In this document: in pieces, positions 11,700 through 23,913 of the stretch
How the letters are laid out: every line of letters starts with the position of its first letter
Position numbering within the stretch: position 1 is the first letter of the stretch
DNA from: Amblyomma americanum
Lineage: Eukaryota > Arthropoda > Arachnida > Ixodida > Ixodidae
Direction: 5' to 3'
Length of the DNA stretch: 64,000 nt
NCBI RefSeq assembly: GCF_052857255.1
Contig: NC_135497.1
Location: forward strand, 187,517,127-187,581,126
Notes under the pieces: model-generated
Databases searched by the model: none
What the model was told of the DNA's origin: nothing
Seen by the model: the letters and a program-made list of their open reading frames with translations, nothing else
Translations under genes and position numbers: made by a program

Positions 11700-11892
11700 C
11701 CTAGAAGTAGCCGCGATATGGTCTGCTTTGAACAAGCAGACGCGCATAACTTAGTTTTTTCAAGAAATAGGCGCCACTTTCGATCACCTTAATATTTTTG
11801 GCTGCTATATTGCGATTGCACTTAATACAAATATCAGCTATAACGAACAGAATTTGCATGACCATCAGGTTCGTTATAAGTGGGCTCAACTG
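11700..11892. mobile_element. Tigger-type MITE fragment
   Basis: It shares gatatggtctgctttgaa.aagca, aagaaata..gccactttt, and a terminal gttc.ttataagtgggctc.actgta with 32853-33011. The terminal block reads tacagt.gagcccacttataa in reverse, the pattern of pogo/Tigger-type ends with a TA target. Only one end is preserved. Confidence 0.5.
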
Positions 11893-13764
11893 TAAATAAA
11901 ATGCGTACATGTGAGCGCTTGAGCAGCACCTCATAGCAGAAAAAAATGATGAGAAAAAATAGCTTAGAAAAGCCCAAAGCACCCAGAACAGCAAGAACTG
12001 TGAGGCACTTCAGCATAGGCGAGCGAACTGGAAACAGAAACATCAGTTATGATTCCCAAGTTACTGACCAAGTATTACTCAGAGTTGCTCTGAGTAGTAG
12101 CACAGCATCAGTATGGCATTCATCCATGCTGGGACCCTAAGAGGCCACAACCAAAGTAAATGATTTATCTGGCCAGCAGTGCATTGGCTACTTAAATTGG
12201 ACAGTAAAATTGGCGTAGCATATTCCAAGACCACTATAAATCTTGGAGTTAATCACAATTTTGAATAAATCAACTTAGAATTATTAATCTTTCATTGCAT
12301 TCGTGCCCATAAAGGTTTTCATAACGTGGAAAAAAAAAAAAATACTGCACCCAATTTACCAGGTTAAGCTAAACGTGACTTGGGTGCGCTGGCATGTTCG
12401 CACTTGTTTAGCTTTGCTTATCTTTGTCCAGCTCTTTATAAGCTTGAAAAATATTCTTAGTCATTTCTCGGCTTTCCTCTCGCAATAAGTAGCCTGAGCT
12501 GCTCGTTGCGATAAGAGTAGCCGTTCCCTCCGTTCGATAGTCTCTGAAGCCACTTGTACATGCCCCTCAACTGGACGCTCCTCCACCAACTTCATTAGCC
12601 TCTTCTTTCTCGGTCTTCTTCACGTTTCTCGCTCTTTATTCGTGTGCGCATCCCGTTAAGCAATGTTATACTGTCTCTGTCACTCTGCTTCAGCTTGCCG
12701 CCTCGCTATAACCACTGAGCCGGTTGACTCATGTTGGCACTCTCTTTTGCAGTGCTGTTCAGCTCGTGCACGCTGTTCGGCTTTGGAATTTGCCGATTCA
12801 CCATCTGCTGTACTGCTCATTTCTTCGGAAACTTCATCCTTCGCCTCTTTCTCGAATCTGCACATGCATGCTACCATGTTTCTCGCTCTTCATCTTCTTC
12901 ATCACGCCAGCTGCAGCTGGCATGATGGCTTCCTTCCATTGGCTGCAGCTAGCACGACCCTCCTCTGAGCTTACCCAAGCTTTCTCCCCTTGGCTGCAGC
13001 TGGCGCAACAACACTTCAAGCTTACCCGAGTTACTCCGAAGCTTCAACCGCGGACAGGACGGCTTTTTCGCTAGCGCAGCTTCTAGTGCTAGCACACTGA
13101 AAAAGCAAAACTTTCTTGCCACTTGCAGCTGCATCCTGACACTGAGGGTTCCACTGTGCAGGTTGAAGTGTAGAGCACACTGTCAGTTCGTCGCTGCATG
13201 CTTAGGCTGCCCAAAAATTAAGCTTCTTCGTGGCTTCCATGCTTCAAAAACTGTGGGCATCTGTACCTGAACAGTGGTACCTTTAATGCTCCAACCAAAA
13301 ACAAGGTCCTGCGTAACTCTGTAACGACAACACTAGATTCTAAGGCCTTGAGGAATAACTTTATGTATGCTCACAACAGACATTAAAAGAGAAAATGACA
13401 TAGCATAATGTCATCTTAGAATCACCGCTGTTCTTGTGTGAACTATCTGAGCGAATTTAAATTTTAAAAGCTTCACCAGACACCAACCCAAGTATACTAC
13501 CTATAAGGTAAGTGTTAAATTTGAGCTTTTACTCAAATTTGCTTATTTTTTAAAAAGGAAGCCACAAAAACAGTCCAAGTTCCTAACATAGCAAGTTACC
13601 CTCATTATAAAACCATGCAAATGTCATTAGAAAATGCATGACTTACAGTCCCCATAAGCATAAAAAGGGAAGCTCAATGACTGCATAGTAAGTATAGCTC
13701 ACATAACTCTCCTGGTCGAAAAGGTGCTCAGCTGTATGATAATATACTGATATCTTTAGCTTAC
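11893..13764. other. Intron stretch, partly CT-rich, no gene recognised
   Basis: Between 12500 and 13150 there is a pyrimidine-rich tract with repeated ttggctgcagct and aagcttacccgag-type phrases near 12935-13035. It yields overlapping open frames in several phases, which is a composition effect. The rest shows nothing I can support. Confidence 0.45.
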
Positions 13765-13847
13765 CTGCAGTCGTGGAAAGAAGCACACCTGGCAAAATGC
13801 GTTGCAGTACTCCAGGCCCTTGTCAACAAACAGTGCTCCCAGGAAGG
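13765..13847 (-). CDS. drosha: Drosha exon w10: end of RNase III domain b
   Basis: The exon is 83 nt, from tctttttcatctccag to CTGCAG/GTAAGC. Completing the split codon gives AFLGALFVDKGLEYC and ends CQVCFFPRLQ, the conserved end of RIIIDb. Phase is 0 at its 3' end. The intron on either side exceeds 8 kb; the downstream one carries a decayed LINE and CT-rich repeats. Confidence 0.95.
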
Positions 13848-13999
13848 CTGGAGATGAAAAAGAAAGACTAAGTAACACCAATCATAGCAACCACAACAAC
13901 AAAAAGCATAACTCAAAGTAAGTTGTGCGATTTTCATAGCAACAATATTACACTCATAATCAAAATGTTTCAGTGGCTAAGGTGGAAGTTAAAACATGC

Positions 14000-14940
14000 T
14001 GATAAAGCAATTTTGGACTGCGACACCCATGCCGCCCTCAGCCGCCTGCAATCCAATGGCCGCGGTACCCCATTAGTGCGCGACATTCGCTCGCGCATCG
14101 AGTGCGTCGCGCAGAGCGGATGCGCCGTGCGTGCACAGTGGGTGCCCGGTCACTGCGCCATCGCCGGCAACAAGGAAGCTGACGACGTCACAACCGCCGC
14201 ACATCAACTAGCTCCCAGCAATATGCCCCTTGCACTGGAGGATGTGCATGCGGTTATCCAGGACCATCTCCGAAAGCAGAATCCCGACCCACGCATTGCA
14301 GGAGATGAGCGCATTGACAGCATCACCGGATGCCGCGCACTTACGCTGTGACAACATGCAATGATCCTCCGTGCACGCATTGGCTACGTGTGGCCCGGGG
14401 AATGACGGCGGCGTCATAGAATCACGATGAGTAATCTGTGTGACGGATGCGGTACAGTGGAAACACTGGAGCACCTGCTCCTCCGCTGTGCCGCGTTCGC
14501 CGATGCTCGTCGCGATATGCTTGTGGCCTATTGGGTGCTAGGCATACTACCAGACTCCCTCAAGATGCTATTGTGGCTGCAGGGCAGTGCGCACACCCTT
14601 GGTGAACCCCTGTGCATTCCTCGAACAGACGGGTTTGACGTCTCGTCTGTTCTCCGCCAGGTAGTTACACGCAAAGACTGAATGCCGCGAGTGCTACCTT
14701 GGACAACTAACAACTGGACGCCCCACTCCAGTTGTAGTCAACATAGTGCTGTGCACGAGTGTTCTTATTACTCCATCATAAGCTAATCACGCGCACAACC
14801 TGTACACATTTCTTATTGTGGAAATAGTTTGTGTATATTACCTCTCCCCCTAACTTCTCTTCCTGTCCCCTCACTCATCTTTTTCATTTCATTTCTCCTT
14901 TCTGCCTGCTATCCTTTATTTCCACTGCCCCAGCTCAGGT
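14000..14940 (+). pseudogene. LINE 3' end: RNase H and zinc-knuckle tail
   Basis: The frame from about 14005 has ILDCDTHAALSRLQ and RAQWVPGHCAIAGNKEAD, the DxxAAL and WVPGHxxxxGNxxAD motifs of LINE-encoded RNase H. After a frame break near 14345 the tail has CDGCGTVETLEHLLLRC, the CxxC...HLL..C finger found at the C-terminus of R1/jockey/I-type polymerases. A stop occurs near 14680. The following 3' UTR (cagctcaggtgcttcagtac at about 14932, ctgccgaggctagca) recurs inverted at 41975-42053. Confidence 0.75.
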
Positions 14941-15024
14941 GCTTCAGTACGAATGGCAGATGCCGAGGCTAGCAAAAATCTTTTCCCTCCTTTGTCCGTG
15001 GTGATGCACTGTTCACCATCATCC

Positions 15025-15058
15025 CCCTGCGGGGATGTCCCTGCGGGGATGTCCCTGC
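15025..15058 (+). repeat. 14-bp tandem repeat
   Basis: The unit ccctgcggggatgt occurs twice in a row and is followed by a partial third copy. It lies in the 5' part of the LINE that follows. Confidence 0.9.
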
Positions 15059-15348
15059 AGATGCTTGGGAACCCGTGGTGTCGCCACTCACCAACCCCTA
15101 CAAGCTGCAGACGCACCCCTGCGGCAGTGCACAGTGAATCCGGACCTAATCTTTCTCTGTCATTTTGCAGGTGCGCCTATTTACACTAGTCCGAGAAAAC
15201 AAAAATCTATCTGTGCACCACTGCCGAGCACTTAGTGTGAGATGTGTGCTGCCCTTATTTTTTTTTCTCAAGTATAGAGCGTACTGCGAGATCGGTTTCT
15301 TTGTATTTCTACGGTACTTGTCCCTATTTTAAAGTTTCAGTCTCGATA

Positions 15349-15874
15349 TGAGTAAGGATGCCAAAGACTTTTTAAGACCCTTGATGATTTGAAGCACAAA
15401 CTTCAAGCGGACTTAACAGCTCTAAAAGAGAATGTTAAATTCTGCAGCAACACATGTGATGGCGTAAATGATATTAAGAAAGAGTTGAAAGAACTACGAA
15501 AAGAATTTCAGGAGTTAGCGAAAAGAAACAAAGAATTAACAGCCGAGAGTGACAGACTGAACGATAAAGTCGAACTGGAACAACATAAATGGCCTAACAA
15601 CCTGGACATCAAGGGTGTTACCACAGAAGGAGATGCAAATGATATCATTAAAAAAATTAGAGCCCACTTGGACGAGCCAATCACTGACACTGACATCGAT
15701 GTCTGCCATCGTGCCCCTGTATACAACTCGGAAGAGAAAACCAGAGAAAACCATAGTGGTTCGTTTCGTCCAGCACACCATGCGAAGGGCAATCCTCAAA
15801 AAAAGCAAAAAACAAAGGATAACTACAGAAGACCTCGACTAAGGCAGACAGACTTGTCTGGTATACATGAATGA
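15349..15874 (+). pseudogene. LINE ORF1 coiled-coil protein, frameshifted at start
   Basis: An ATG at 15349 (atgagtaaggatgcc) opens a frame that is lost after a few codons. The main frame from 15389 continues with KKELKELRKEFQELAKRNKE, a heptad-type coiled coil, and then WPNNLDIKGVTTEGDANDII and DTDIDVCHRAP, matching the ORF1 RRM-like region of CR1/L2-type LINEs (NL.IKGV...DI...CHR.P). A second frame break near 15740 moves the C-terminal part to another phase (VVRFVQHTMRRAILKK). ORF1 proteins bind the element's RNA. Confidence 0.7.
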
Positions 15875-16136
15875 ACACTTGACTATTTTGAACAAAAGCT
15901 TCTGGGGGCTGCAATTCACAAGAAAAAAATCTGCAGGATGGAAGTTCGTGTGATGCTCTAGAGGGAAAATCCCTGTCAGTAATATGATTGTGAATCATTT
16001 AACCAAAAAACAGTGTAAGTACAGGATAGTTTTTGGCTATACATGAGGAGCAAAAAAAACTAAGTGGACAATTTTGAAATACTTCTTCAGTCTCTAACAT
16101 TAAATTTTCAATAATGCAAAGGGACCGCGCCTACAC

Positions 16137-17990
16137 TTGCCTGGTTACAAGTGTGTAAGCCTTCGTAGTCGAAAAACGTGCCGCAGCATAGCAAATTTTA
16201 TTTTAAAAAATGTACAGTATGAAGTGTTGCGCGACCTGACCAGATGTAATCAAGGTACTGAAAGCCTGTTTATCAAATTTCCAAAAATTACTGTCCATGC
16301 AATCTGCATACTGCCTGGAGGTAAATCAGCGGAATTTATCAAATTTATAGATAACGCAACTTCACTCTTTAATGGCTGTTACGAAATCATTCATGCTTCT
16401 CGGTGACGTCAATATTTATACCATATCAGACAGCCCATACGCTAGTGACTTTCGTGACATCTTGAATTCCTATGCCTTTTCTAATCTGATATCACTGCCA
16501 ACCAGAGTCACAGCAGCTAATGTCACGTGTCTTGATGTGTGCATCTGGAACATGAATGACAGGAATGTTAAAGCCGGCGTTCTCGCATATGACATCAATG
16601 ATCATTTACCTTTGTTTTGATTGAGTTTTCCCTTCAACAAGGAATGTGTTTCTCCTGTAGAAAAAAGTTTGTATCGCGTAATAACTGATGAGGCCTTGAC
16701 GAGGTTTCATAGCTTTATAGAACAAGAGAACTGGGATGATGTATTCAAGCAGTGTAGCGCCACACTAGCTTACCAAATGTTTTTGAAGAAATTTCAGATT
16801 TGTTACGATTTGCTTTTCCGCTCCGAGAAAGTCGCAAGAAACACAAACGAATTAGGAAGCCGTAAGACGCTAGGGAGCTGTATATCAGAATAAGAGAGAA
16901 AAATTGAAAGTTTGAAGAGTATTAAAAACAGAGACCCATGTTTACTGAGTGAATTTAAAACGAAACAAACTTAACTCCAAAGTATTTCCAAAATAAATTC
17001 CGAGAAATTCAAAATGACAGAAAAAGAAAGACATGGGACACGCTGAATAACATATTAACAAGAAATTAGGCTGGCTGCAGTGCGACAGAAATCCATAATG
17101 ACAATGTGCTTCTAACTAGGAACGATCTAGTAAGTGCAGTGAATAGGCGCTTTGTCAAAGTGGGTGTTTACTCAAGAGGATATGACAGTACAGATGACAG
17201 CATGAATGTAAACAGCTTGCCAGGGTCCACTGTGCTAGCTCCGACAACACCTTGAAAATTGAAAAATTATCAGAAATATAAAAAACCGTGTTGCCTGTGG
17301 TGATATCAGACCAGTTAAAAGTCTTGCCTAATAAACACGTGTTATACTTAGTAAGTCCTACATTATTAGACATAATAAATCAAATGCTTCTTAGTGGATT
17401 TCCTAGATGAATTAAAGATTGCAAAATTGCACCTATTTATGAAGGCAGTGATAAAACCGACATTAGTAATTACAGCCAAATTTCAGTTCTGAAAGTGTTT
17501 TCAAAGGTATTTGAACATCACCGGTTACGTGGCTTTTTTAAGAAGCACTGAGTGAAAACACAAGTTCCATACGGTTTTCAAGCAAATGAATTGGCAGAGC
17601 TTGCGCTCACTGGCATGAAGGATAAGATAATTGAAAATATTGAAAACAACTGCTTACTCTAGATTTAAGGAAAGCCTACGACACTGTTCAACATAATATT
17701 GTTAAAACTGGAAATATGTGGCCTTAGAGGAGTGGCACTAAAATTGATTAGAAGTTATCTTGAGAAACATTATCAATATGTACATGTTAATAAATGGTCT
17801 TCCATCAAACTAGAAGTGCAACATGGTGTTCCCCAACGCTCTAATTTGGGACCCCTCCTTTTTCTTATTTACACAGACGACATTACAACAATATCTGGAT
17901 CCCACAAATTACAACGTATGCAGGTGATACTAATGTATTTTTTACTGAAGAAAAAGCGCACTGTCTAGAGAACTCTGTTATTGGTTATTT
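16137..17990 (+). pseudogene. LINE ORF2 endonuclease and reverse transcriptase, degraded
   Basis: The first frame includes CRSIANFILKN and LFIKFPKITVHAICIL of an AP endonuclease. The next has FMLLGDVNIYT (GDxN motif) and ends near NDHLPLF, the SDHxPL metal-binding motif with Asn for Ser. RT pieces follow: LDLRKAYDTVQHN near 17660 (palm Asp), GVPQRSNLGPLLFLIYTDDI at 17827-17884 where the usual VPQGSxLGPLLF is changed, and a YAGDTN version of YADD near 17920. At least four frame breaks or stops separate these pieces. Confidence 0.75.
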
Positions 17991-18897
17991 AATACAGTTA
18001 TCTAAATGACTTCACAGAAACCACTTGAGTCTAAATATAAATAATACGAAGAACTTAAATTTTTAAAATAAACATGACTGCAACTCGGTTAGTATTACAT
18101 TTGAAGGACGCTTGCTGGAACTCCTGAATAAGCTATGGTATCCTTATTGAGGGAATGGCAACAAGCTCTAATTATAGTGCAAACTTAGTGCATTACAAAA
18201 GCAAATATTATGCATACTGAAAGGCGATTATAAAGGAAATAAGCAGTCTTTGAGAACACAACCATTATTTGTCAAATATAATATGTTGAAGGCTGACCAG
18301 GTGTACATCTTCGTATATGTAGGTAAATGTAGGTGTAAATTATGACAAAGGATCCATAAATACATGCTGCATATTTCCCCAGCACACAGTTCAAGTTCAT
18401 ACTACATTCGAAACCCAAAATAAAAAAATGCCGCAAGTTAGAACTACGCAGGGCAAGAATTACCTTTTCGAATAAGTAATGCTTTGAACAAAAAAGATAT
18501 GTAGATAGACTTTAATAAAGGTGTACATACTTTTAAGAAATACTGTAGGAAGTTTCTTGTGAATAGCAGTATTAAATTCTCATTACAGCAACTGTTCCAA
18601 AAAGTGTAACCTATGTTCTCTCTTGCATTGCTCATCATTTCCTACAAACTGTGACCCGATCTTGGCTTTGCGATGAATACTATGGTTGCGCCTGATGGTG
18701 TAGGAACTGCTGATTCAGAATTAGTTTAACGCTGCATTGGTTGAACATTGTAGATGCTACATTCCTGGTGTACCAGTCAATACTTGTTTTATTTTGTACC
18801 TAGCATCCTATTGCATAGAAAGTAAAAATGTTTATGATAACTGCTAGTCTGCCAATAACTAAACTAGTCTCTTTTTGTATTCATTCCCATTGCCTGG

Positions 18898-18934
18898 TCC
18901 TAGGACAGTCGTCCTAGGACAGTCGTCCTAGGAC
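18898..18934 (+). repeat. 14-bp tandem repeat in LINE 3' UTR
   Basis: The unit tcctaggacagtcg is present 2.6 times, followed by ctgactgactgact. It is a short palindrome-containing repeat (tcctagga) in the 3' UTR of the LINE. Confidence 0.9.
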
Positions 18935-19110
18935 CTGACTGACTGACTGTCTAGGCATGACTGAACTTTGTCATGCTATTTCTGTTTCATGTGTAATGCG
19001 CAAGGGGGCCAGAGCCCTTCTCAGGTGCTCTGTTGCCTTCAGCCTCTGCCCCCTCTTGGACTATGTCTAAGGAAAGATCAAAGAAAGAAACAAAAAAAGA
19101 AAGTTTGAGC

Positions 19111-20035
19111 TGTACGCCCAAACAGTCAAAAAGAAAGCACCCAATTTTTTTAAAACCAAATATAGATTACCGAAAATGCCACCTCGTTTCGCCACCATCG
19201 GCATGAAATGAGCATTTCTGGAGCAAATTAAAATATTCAACGTCACCATTTTGGCAATCATCTTGGACGTTAAAGCATCACCATGTCCCAAGCTATGCAT
19301 ACAAAAAATAAAAATCGCATGCTTTATTTGTGTTGCAGGCTGCTTAAAACTCATGATAGAAACCAGAACCTCTGGCGTTGCCAACAAGCATGCTTAGTTC
19401 TCGCGTTGTTGCTGGGCTTGAGCCGAAGCTGTCTAGTTCGCGGGACGAGCCAAGTAGGTCAGTTTCCTCAGCAGGCAATGAAAAACCCTGCCGGCTCCAG
19501 GCCGGTTTCATTCAAACAATTACAGCCAGTGTAGTGCAGACAACCGGACACTGAAAATCCTAAGCATTCACTGCAGTAGTCGGGATCCCACCTGAGGCTA
19601 ATTTGTGCCGATAAGCAGACAGTTGTTGTTTCAGCAGCAAACACTGTAACTCTGCACACGAGCTCAAGCCTTGTAGGTTGCGTGACAAGAGAAGTCCATA
19701 ATTCTACCGGTAGCACTGCGAAATTCCATCAAAGGGCCTGCGTCCAAGCAAACACTAAACTAAGAAGACAAACACAATAAGTCTGGTGTTCCCGCGCCAG
19801 CGGAACCCTCTGCTTCAGTCGTCCAAAGACACCAGCATGCTTCTCTGTTTCCTTGTCCTCATGCGCCGTAAGCAGTGAATATTTTCTCTCCTCAGCTGTC
19901 AACAACAGCAAAAAAAAAGCTAAACAGATACTGTCATTGAGACACGCACAGGAAACTTTACCGTTGCATTCATCCACCACTCAATCCTCTCACTTCCACT
20001 CACTACTCATGTCCACTCACCATTCATGTTTAACT
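19111..20035. other. Intron stretch without recognisable features
   Basis: I see no conserved open frame or repeated family in this part of the intron between Drosha exons w9 and w10. Confidence 0.45.
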
Positions 20036-20200
20036 GCGCAAAGAAACGAAGACAGAGAACAAGAAGGCACGACACGAGCGCATCTATCAACTGATTTTTT
20101 ATTCAAGGAAAAAGGCTTATATATGTATCTTCTTCCCGCGGAAAAACATGCTAAAAAACCGAAAACGCAAACACTATCACACACTATCTTGGCACATGTA
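20036..20200 (+). repeat. Penelope-like terminal-region fragment (tentative)
   Basis: The phrase cgcaaagaaacgaagacaga, gaacaagaaggcacgacacg and agcgcatctatcaactgatt followed by ttttattc resembles the noncoding end of Penelope-like retroelements that are frequent in ticks. There is no coding sequence to confirm it, so the call relies on resemblance. Confidence 0.35.
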
Positions 20201-21309
20201 ACATGATGCCACTGTAAAGAGTGAATTTAGTGGGAACTGGCAGAATGTGGTGGGGGGCTAGTTGGTATGACATTCTATAAACTTCAGAACTTGAAAATTT
20301 TTGGAGCTTATTGATGCTCGCCATTATTGATGCTAGCCATGGTGACATAAGCGATGTGCGTGCACCAGTGAAGATGTGTTTTCAATCGGTGCCTGCTCAT
20401 AGAACCTATTGGCGAGACAAGCGACACGGGCAGAAAACGCTGCACGACGGTGCCGCTCGTCGCTCGCCGCCGTCGCCTGGGTTTGTGCGGGCGAGCGAAA
20501 CCTTCACGCCCGGTGAATAGACGGCTCGAAGAACTGCGCTTGGGTACCTTATCCATATTGAAAAAAGCGAAAAAGCGAGCGGCTGCATTTCATATCTTCA
20601 CACTTTCTTACTAATCAGCGGGGAACTCTTGCCAGATTCTTCAATTTCGGTCGACAGTGGACCGCTGGTCCCTTTCGTGACGAGGCCTAGCGAGTACACA
20701 GGATTCGTGTGTGCGATTTCGGCGATTGCGGAGAGCGAATTCGCAAGTTTTAGCGCCTGAAAATAGCTGTCGAGCGTAGTTTTGGCTACAGTGCCCTCAA
20801 AGCGACGACTGCCTACATCACAGGGTGCGAGTACAATAAGGAGGAAGTGCTGATATGTGACTCTGTCTTCACAGCATGTGCTGAAGGCAGCCGGCAGCAG
20901 CCGTCGGCCTCGACCGTGGACAACAAATCTGGTTGTTTTCATTAATTCAAGTAATGTCCAAACATATCTTTAGCTAAAGCAATTTAAAATCAAATATTGT
21001 TGACATAAGAGGAAGCAGATACAATTAAGCGGGAAGCGTCGGTCCTACGTGAAGCGTTTCCCAAGCAGGCGATATAGCATCAGCGGCGCTTAATGATTGC
21101 AGCGTTATCATAGTGTGTAAATGAGTAGAACTACAATTTGTGAGCAATACTACGTAATATTTAGGATAAGGAGAGCCCACCTTGTGTTTTATGCCATGCA
21201 AACGAGCAGTACTGCTTGCGCGCAGCTATGTAAGCAACCCCAGCGTGGGGCTGCAGTTGTAATCGTCGCATTCCTGGGCCAAATGCGTACGCTGTTGCTT
21301 TGCTGATCA
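20201..21309. other. Intron stretch; one unassigned open frame
   Basis: A minus-strand frame at 20598-20942 is open for about 114 codons and includes VVHGRGRRLLPAAFSTCCED and LDSYFQALKLANSLSAIAE. I do not recognise it and see no start, splice sites or copies. The rest has no supported feature. Confidence 0.25.
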
Positions 21310-21349
21310 CACGTTGACCGGAGTACCACCTTTAGCAGGCTGCGAGGTC

Positions 21350-21550
21350 GTTCGAAACTGGGGCTTAGCCCGCGAGGGGCGCAGCGGTGTTTACGGAGCT
21401 TCTCCCAAGCGAACACCCCTAAAGAAAGCCGGGCGCCAGGCTGGGGGTCGCTTGTACCCATTTTTACCGGAGGGTGTCCGGCGGTGGGTTTCGAACCGAC
21501 CACCTCCTGCAGCCGAGACGGGCGCCCAAGCCACTAGGCCACGGCTGCGG
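21350..21550 (-). mobile_element. Ruka-like tRNA-derived SINE, copy 1
   Basis: On the minus strand it begins ccgcagccgtggcctagtgg, with A box tggcctagtgg and B box ggttcgaaaccc, followed by ccgccgg.cacc and gggtacaagcgaccccc. The order head, ggtacc block, gtacaag, and gccxggcgcccggct matches the neighbouring copy at 21551-21719 and the copy at 32620-32806. The family resembles Ruka, a SINE described from ixodid ticks. Confidence 0.8.
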
Positions 21551-21719
21551 TAACTGTGGTCAAGACCCTTTTCCCAAGCATCTCACCCAGAAGAGCCGAG
21601 CACCAGGCCGGGGGAAATCTTGTACCCATTAAAAACCGGTGGGTACCCGGCGGCACTGGGGATCGAACCCAGCACCTCCCGAATGCAAGGCGGATGCTCT
21701 ACCACAAGGCCGCGCACAG
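21551..21719 (-). mobile_element. Ruka-like tRNA-derived SINE, copy 2
   Basis: On the minus strand it reads gcggccttgtggtagagcat, ccgccttgcattcgggaggt, then B box gggttcgatcccc, agtgccgccgggtacccac, and gtacaagatttcccccggcc, ending with a cttgggaaaagggtcttgac tail. It is directly abutted by copy 1 in the same orientation, so one SINE probably inserted at the end of the other or the pair moved together. Confidence 0.85.
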
Positions 21720-22334
21720 TAAACGCTAAATGATGTATGATTATTTTCAAGCATTCATTTAGACGGCGGCGACTATTCATCGGTGCGGGCAGTGAAAGCA
21801 TACGAGTCGCGTAGGGTTTTGCAAGCAGCATTCGTTCCTGCAAAAGGGTTCTACTAGCCGAAGCGAATGTATGTTCGACTTACAAATGCACAGATGCAGC
21901 GGGAAAGTAGTCTCATTCAGGACTTTTCCCTCCTCCTTTCGTGCTTGAAAGTTACTCTAGTGCCACCTTGTGATAATTTGAGTTTAATTATCGAGCCGAT
22001 GAATAGCAGACAAGAAATTGGTAGCCAGCTACAAAACGCCGCGGCTTTCATGGCGCACATCGGTGAAGGCATGCACGACACGTGCCGCTTTTCACATGGG
22101 GAGCACTTGACTGCTCAAAAGAGACCGCACTCATAACATAAAAATAACATGTTTCTGAACGTAAATAATAAAGCAGGGGTCCGTCGATTTATGGTTTCTC
22201 AACAACCACAAAACGGGTGCCACAAGCATATCCACTTTCCCAAGGATCACTGAGCTTCTGTACAATACAATAGTAATGGCTTGTGAATGGTCACTCTTCC
22301 AGCTGAAAGAAGTGCACCGACTAGTAACTCTCAC

Positions 22335-22467
22335 CTTCAAGGATGTCAGCACGATCTTTGGTCTTGAGCTCAGCCTTTGGATATGGGTATATGGTGTATT
22401 CCACCATGCCCAGATCATCACACACTACTGCTTGCGTCCGGTTATTCACCAGGGAGCTCCGAAGAAG
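22335..22467 (-). CDS. drosha: Drosha exon w9: RNase III domain b middle
   Basis: The exon is 133 nt, from gtgttttgcag to TTGAAG/GTGAG. It encodes LLRSSLVNNRTQAVVCDDLG, then a segment ending KTKDRADILE, where D and E are the third and fourth catalytic acidic positions of RIIIDb. It ends with the first base of an Ala codon. The VVCDDLGM stretch is of the insect and arachnid type and not the vertebrate type. Confidence 0.97.
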
Positions 22468-23212
22468 CTGCAAAACACACAATGAGGCCATGAAGAGAGG
22501 CCTTACAAGGCCATTAGTTCCCGAAGAATGCTGATCAGTGAGTGGGATCACAAAACCCTCCTAAGAGGGAGGAAGACTGAGGTGTCCAGCAGATTATACT
22601 ATTAATTCAGTGCACGGTGTCTGTAATTACAGCTCTTCCATTTCGAAGATTTTAAAATGTATTGTTATACACAATACATTTCAGAACTGCTTTTACTGAC
22701 AAAAACAGCAACGATCATTCTCTTAAAAAAGCACATGCTCCTGGCTTCTGGGACACCCACAGAATTATAATCCTGGATAAAGCCTTGGAGACGACCACTT
22801 TATCATTTCATACAGCAGTACTGTAAAAGTATCACAAGCAGCTTTGGTTGCATATAAACGCAGAGAAAATTAATCAATTCAGGATTTACTTCTCCCACAC
22901 TGTGAACTTACAGAAAGCAATGTGTTCTCACTAAATTTTATGCCACATAATCAACAAACCAGTGCAGATATGATGGTGGCCATCAATTTTCACCTGATTT
23001 GCATCATAAAGGCGTGATAAGTTTTACAATTATTTACAGCATCACCCCTCAATCAGGAAATGCCTCACTGAAAAGTGCAAGATGCATTACAGGCATCCTT
23101 GAATCAATACATCAATACTGTGACACGTCAGAATACACTGGCAACCTATATTGAGCATTCCTGGGATTGCCCCATGCCTGCACTTCTACATCCAGAGTGC
23201 GGTAGAACTCAC

Positions 23213-23318
23213 CGATAGATGGCCTTCATGATGCTCCGGGAAGTATTTGTAGAGATATTCGGATGCCACCAACTGCAGGACAGTGTCACCCAGAAACTCA
23301 AGCCTCTGGTTTGAACCC
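23213..23318 (-). CDS. drosha: Drosha exon w8: RNase III domain b catalytic signature
   Basis: The exon is 106 nt, bounded by ctcccacag and CTATCG/GTGAG. It completes the split Leu codon, then encodes [20 protein letters not shown], the RNase III signature of domain b with its E and D metal ligands, and ends with [11 protein letters not shown]. The sequence is close to the arthropod Drosha consensus. Phase is 0 at the 3' end. Confidence 0.97.
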
Positions 23319-23913
23319 CTGTGGGAGATGAAAAATTTAGGAAAAATTCAAAACAAAAAAGTAAATTTATCTTTATTTGAGATAGAGCAGTACTCAACAC
23401 TTATTATTATTAATTTCTGGTTATTCACAATGCTATCACATGCCTTATATTGCAGCAATGTGATAGCAGACTTTAAATGGTCAAATAAAAACACAGAGTA
23501 GGCTGAAAAAAACATGACAAGACCACTGCTCAGATGCATATTCCATTTGAGAACCAATGAATACAGAACAAACAAATTCATTCAAATAATAAAGGGACTG
23601 CAAATCTGTGATTAAAAGAGATTTCAAACTAAAGGGATCAATTTAAATGTGAGGCTTTGCACTGCATGGGTTACTGCATGTAAACTGCATCAAAGGAGAG
23701 CAATAGTGTGTCTATCACACACTCCCACCAATGCCAGTTAGATGAGCAATAAATTATTTACTACTATCTTCAGATCTACGTCATCAGAAAAGTACCCGTG
23801 CTAAAAATACTAAAGGAGAGTAAGGAAGTTCTAGTGCGTGCAGACTTTCGAGCTTTGTCTAATCTATTGTCAAAGAAGCACAGCCTTCTTGCATGAATAG
23901 ATGGGCTACTTAC

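Larger units (their letters stand above)
15065..19110 (+). mobile_element. Near full-length two-ORF LINE, inactive
   Basis: The order is a 5' UTR, an ORF1 coiled-coil protein (15389-15874), endonuclease pieces (16137-16620), RT pieces (16621-17990), and a 3' UTR with gggggccagagcccttctca and a terminal agaaagaaacaaaaaaagaa tail at about 19105. The order and the ORF1 type fit a CR1/L2-like element. Stops and frameshifts interrupt ORF2, so it is not active. The left boundary is uncertain because the end of another LINE abuts it. Confidence 0.7.

Noticed and set aside
12500..13150. Several overlapping open frames on both strands
   Set aside because: The tract is pyrimidine-rich and low in stop codons on both strands; no frame has conserved motifs, splice support or a copy elsewhere.
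21460..21719. Possible tRNA genes (A and B boxes)
   Set aside because: The acceptor and anticodon arms do not fold, and the sequence continues into SINE bodies shared with other copies; the same holds at 6600, 32750, 49400 and 50500.
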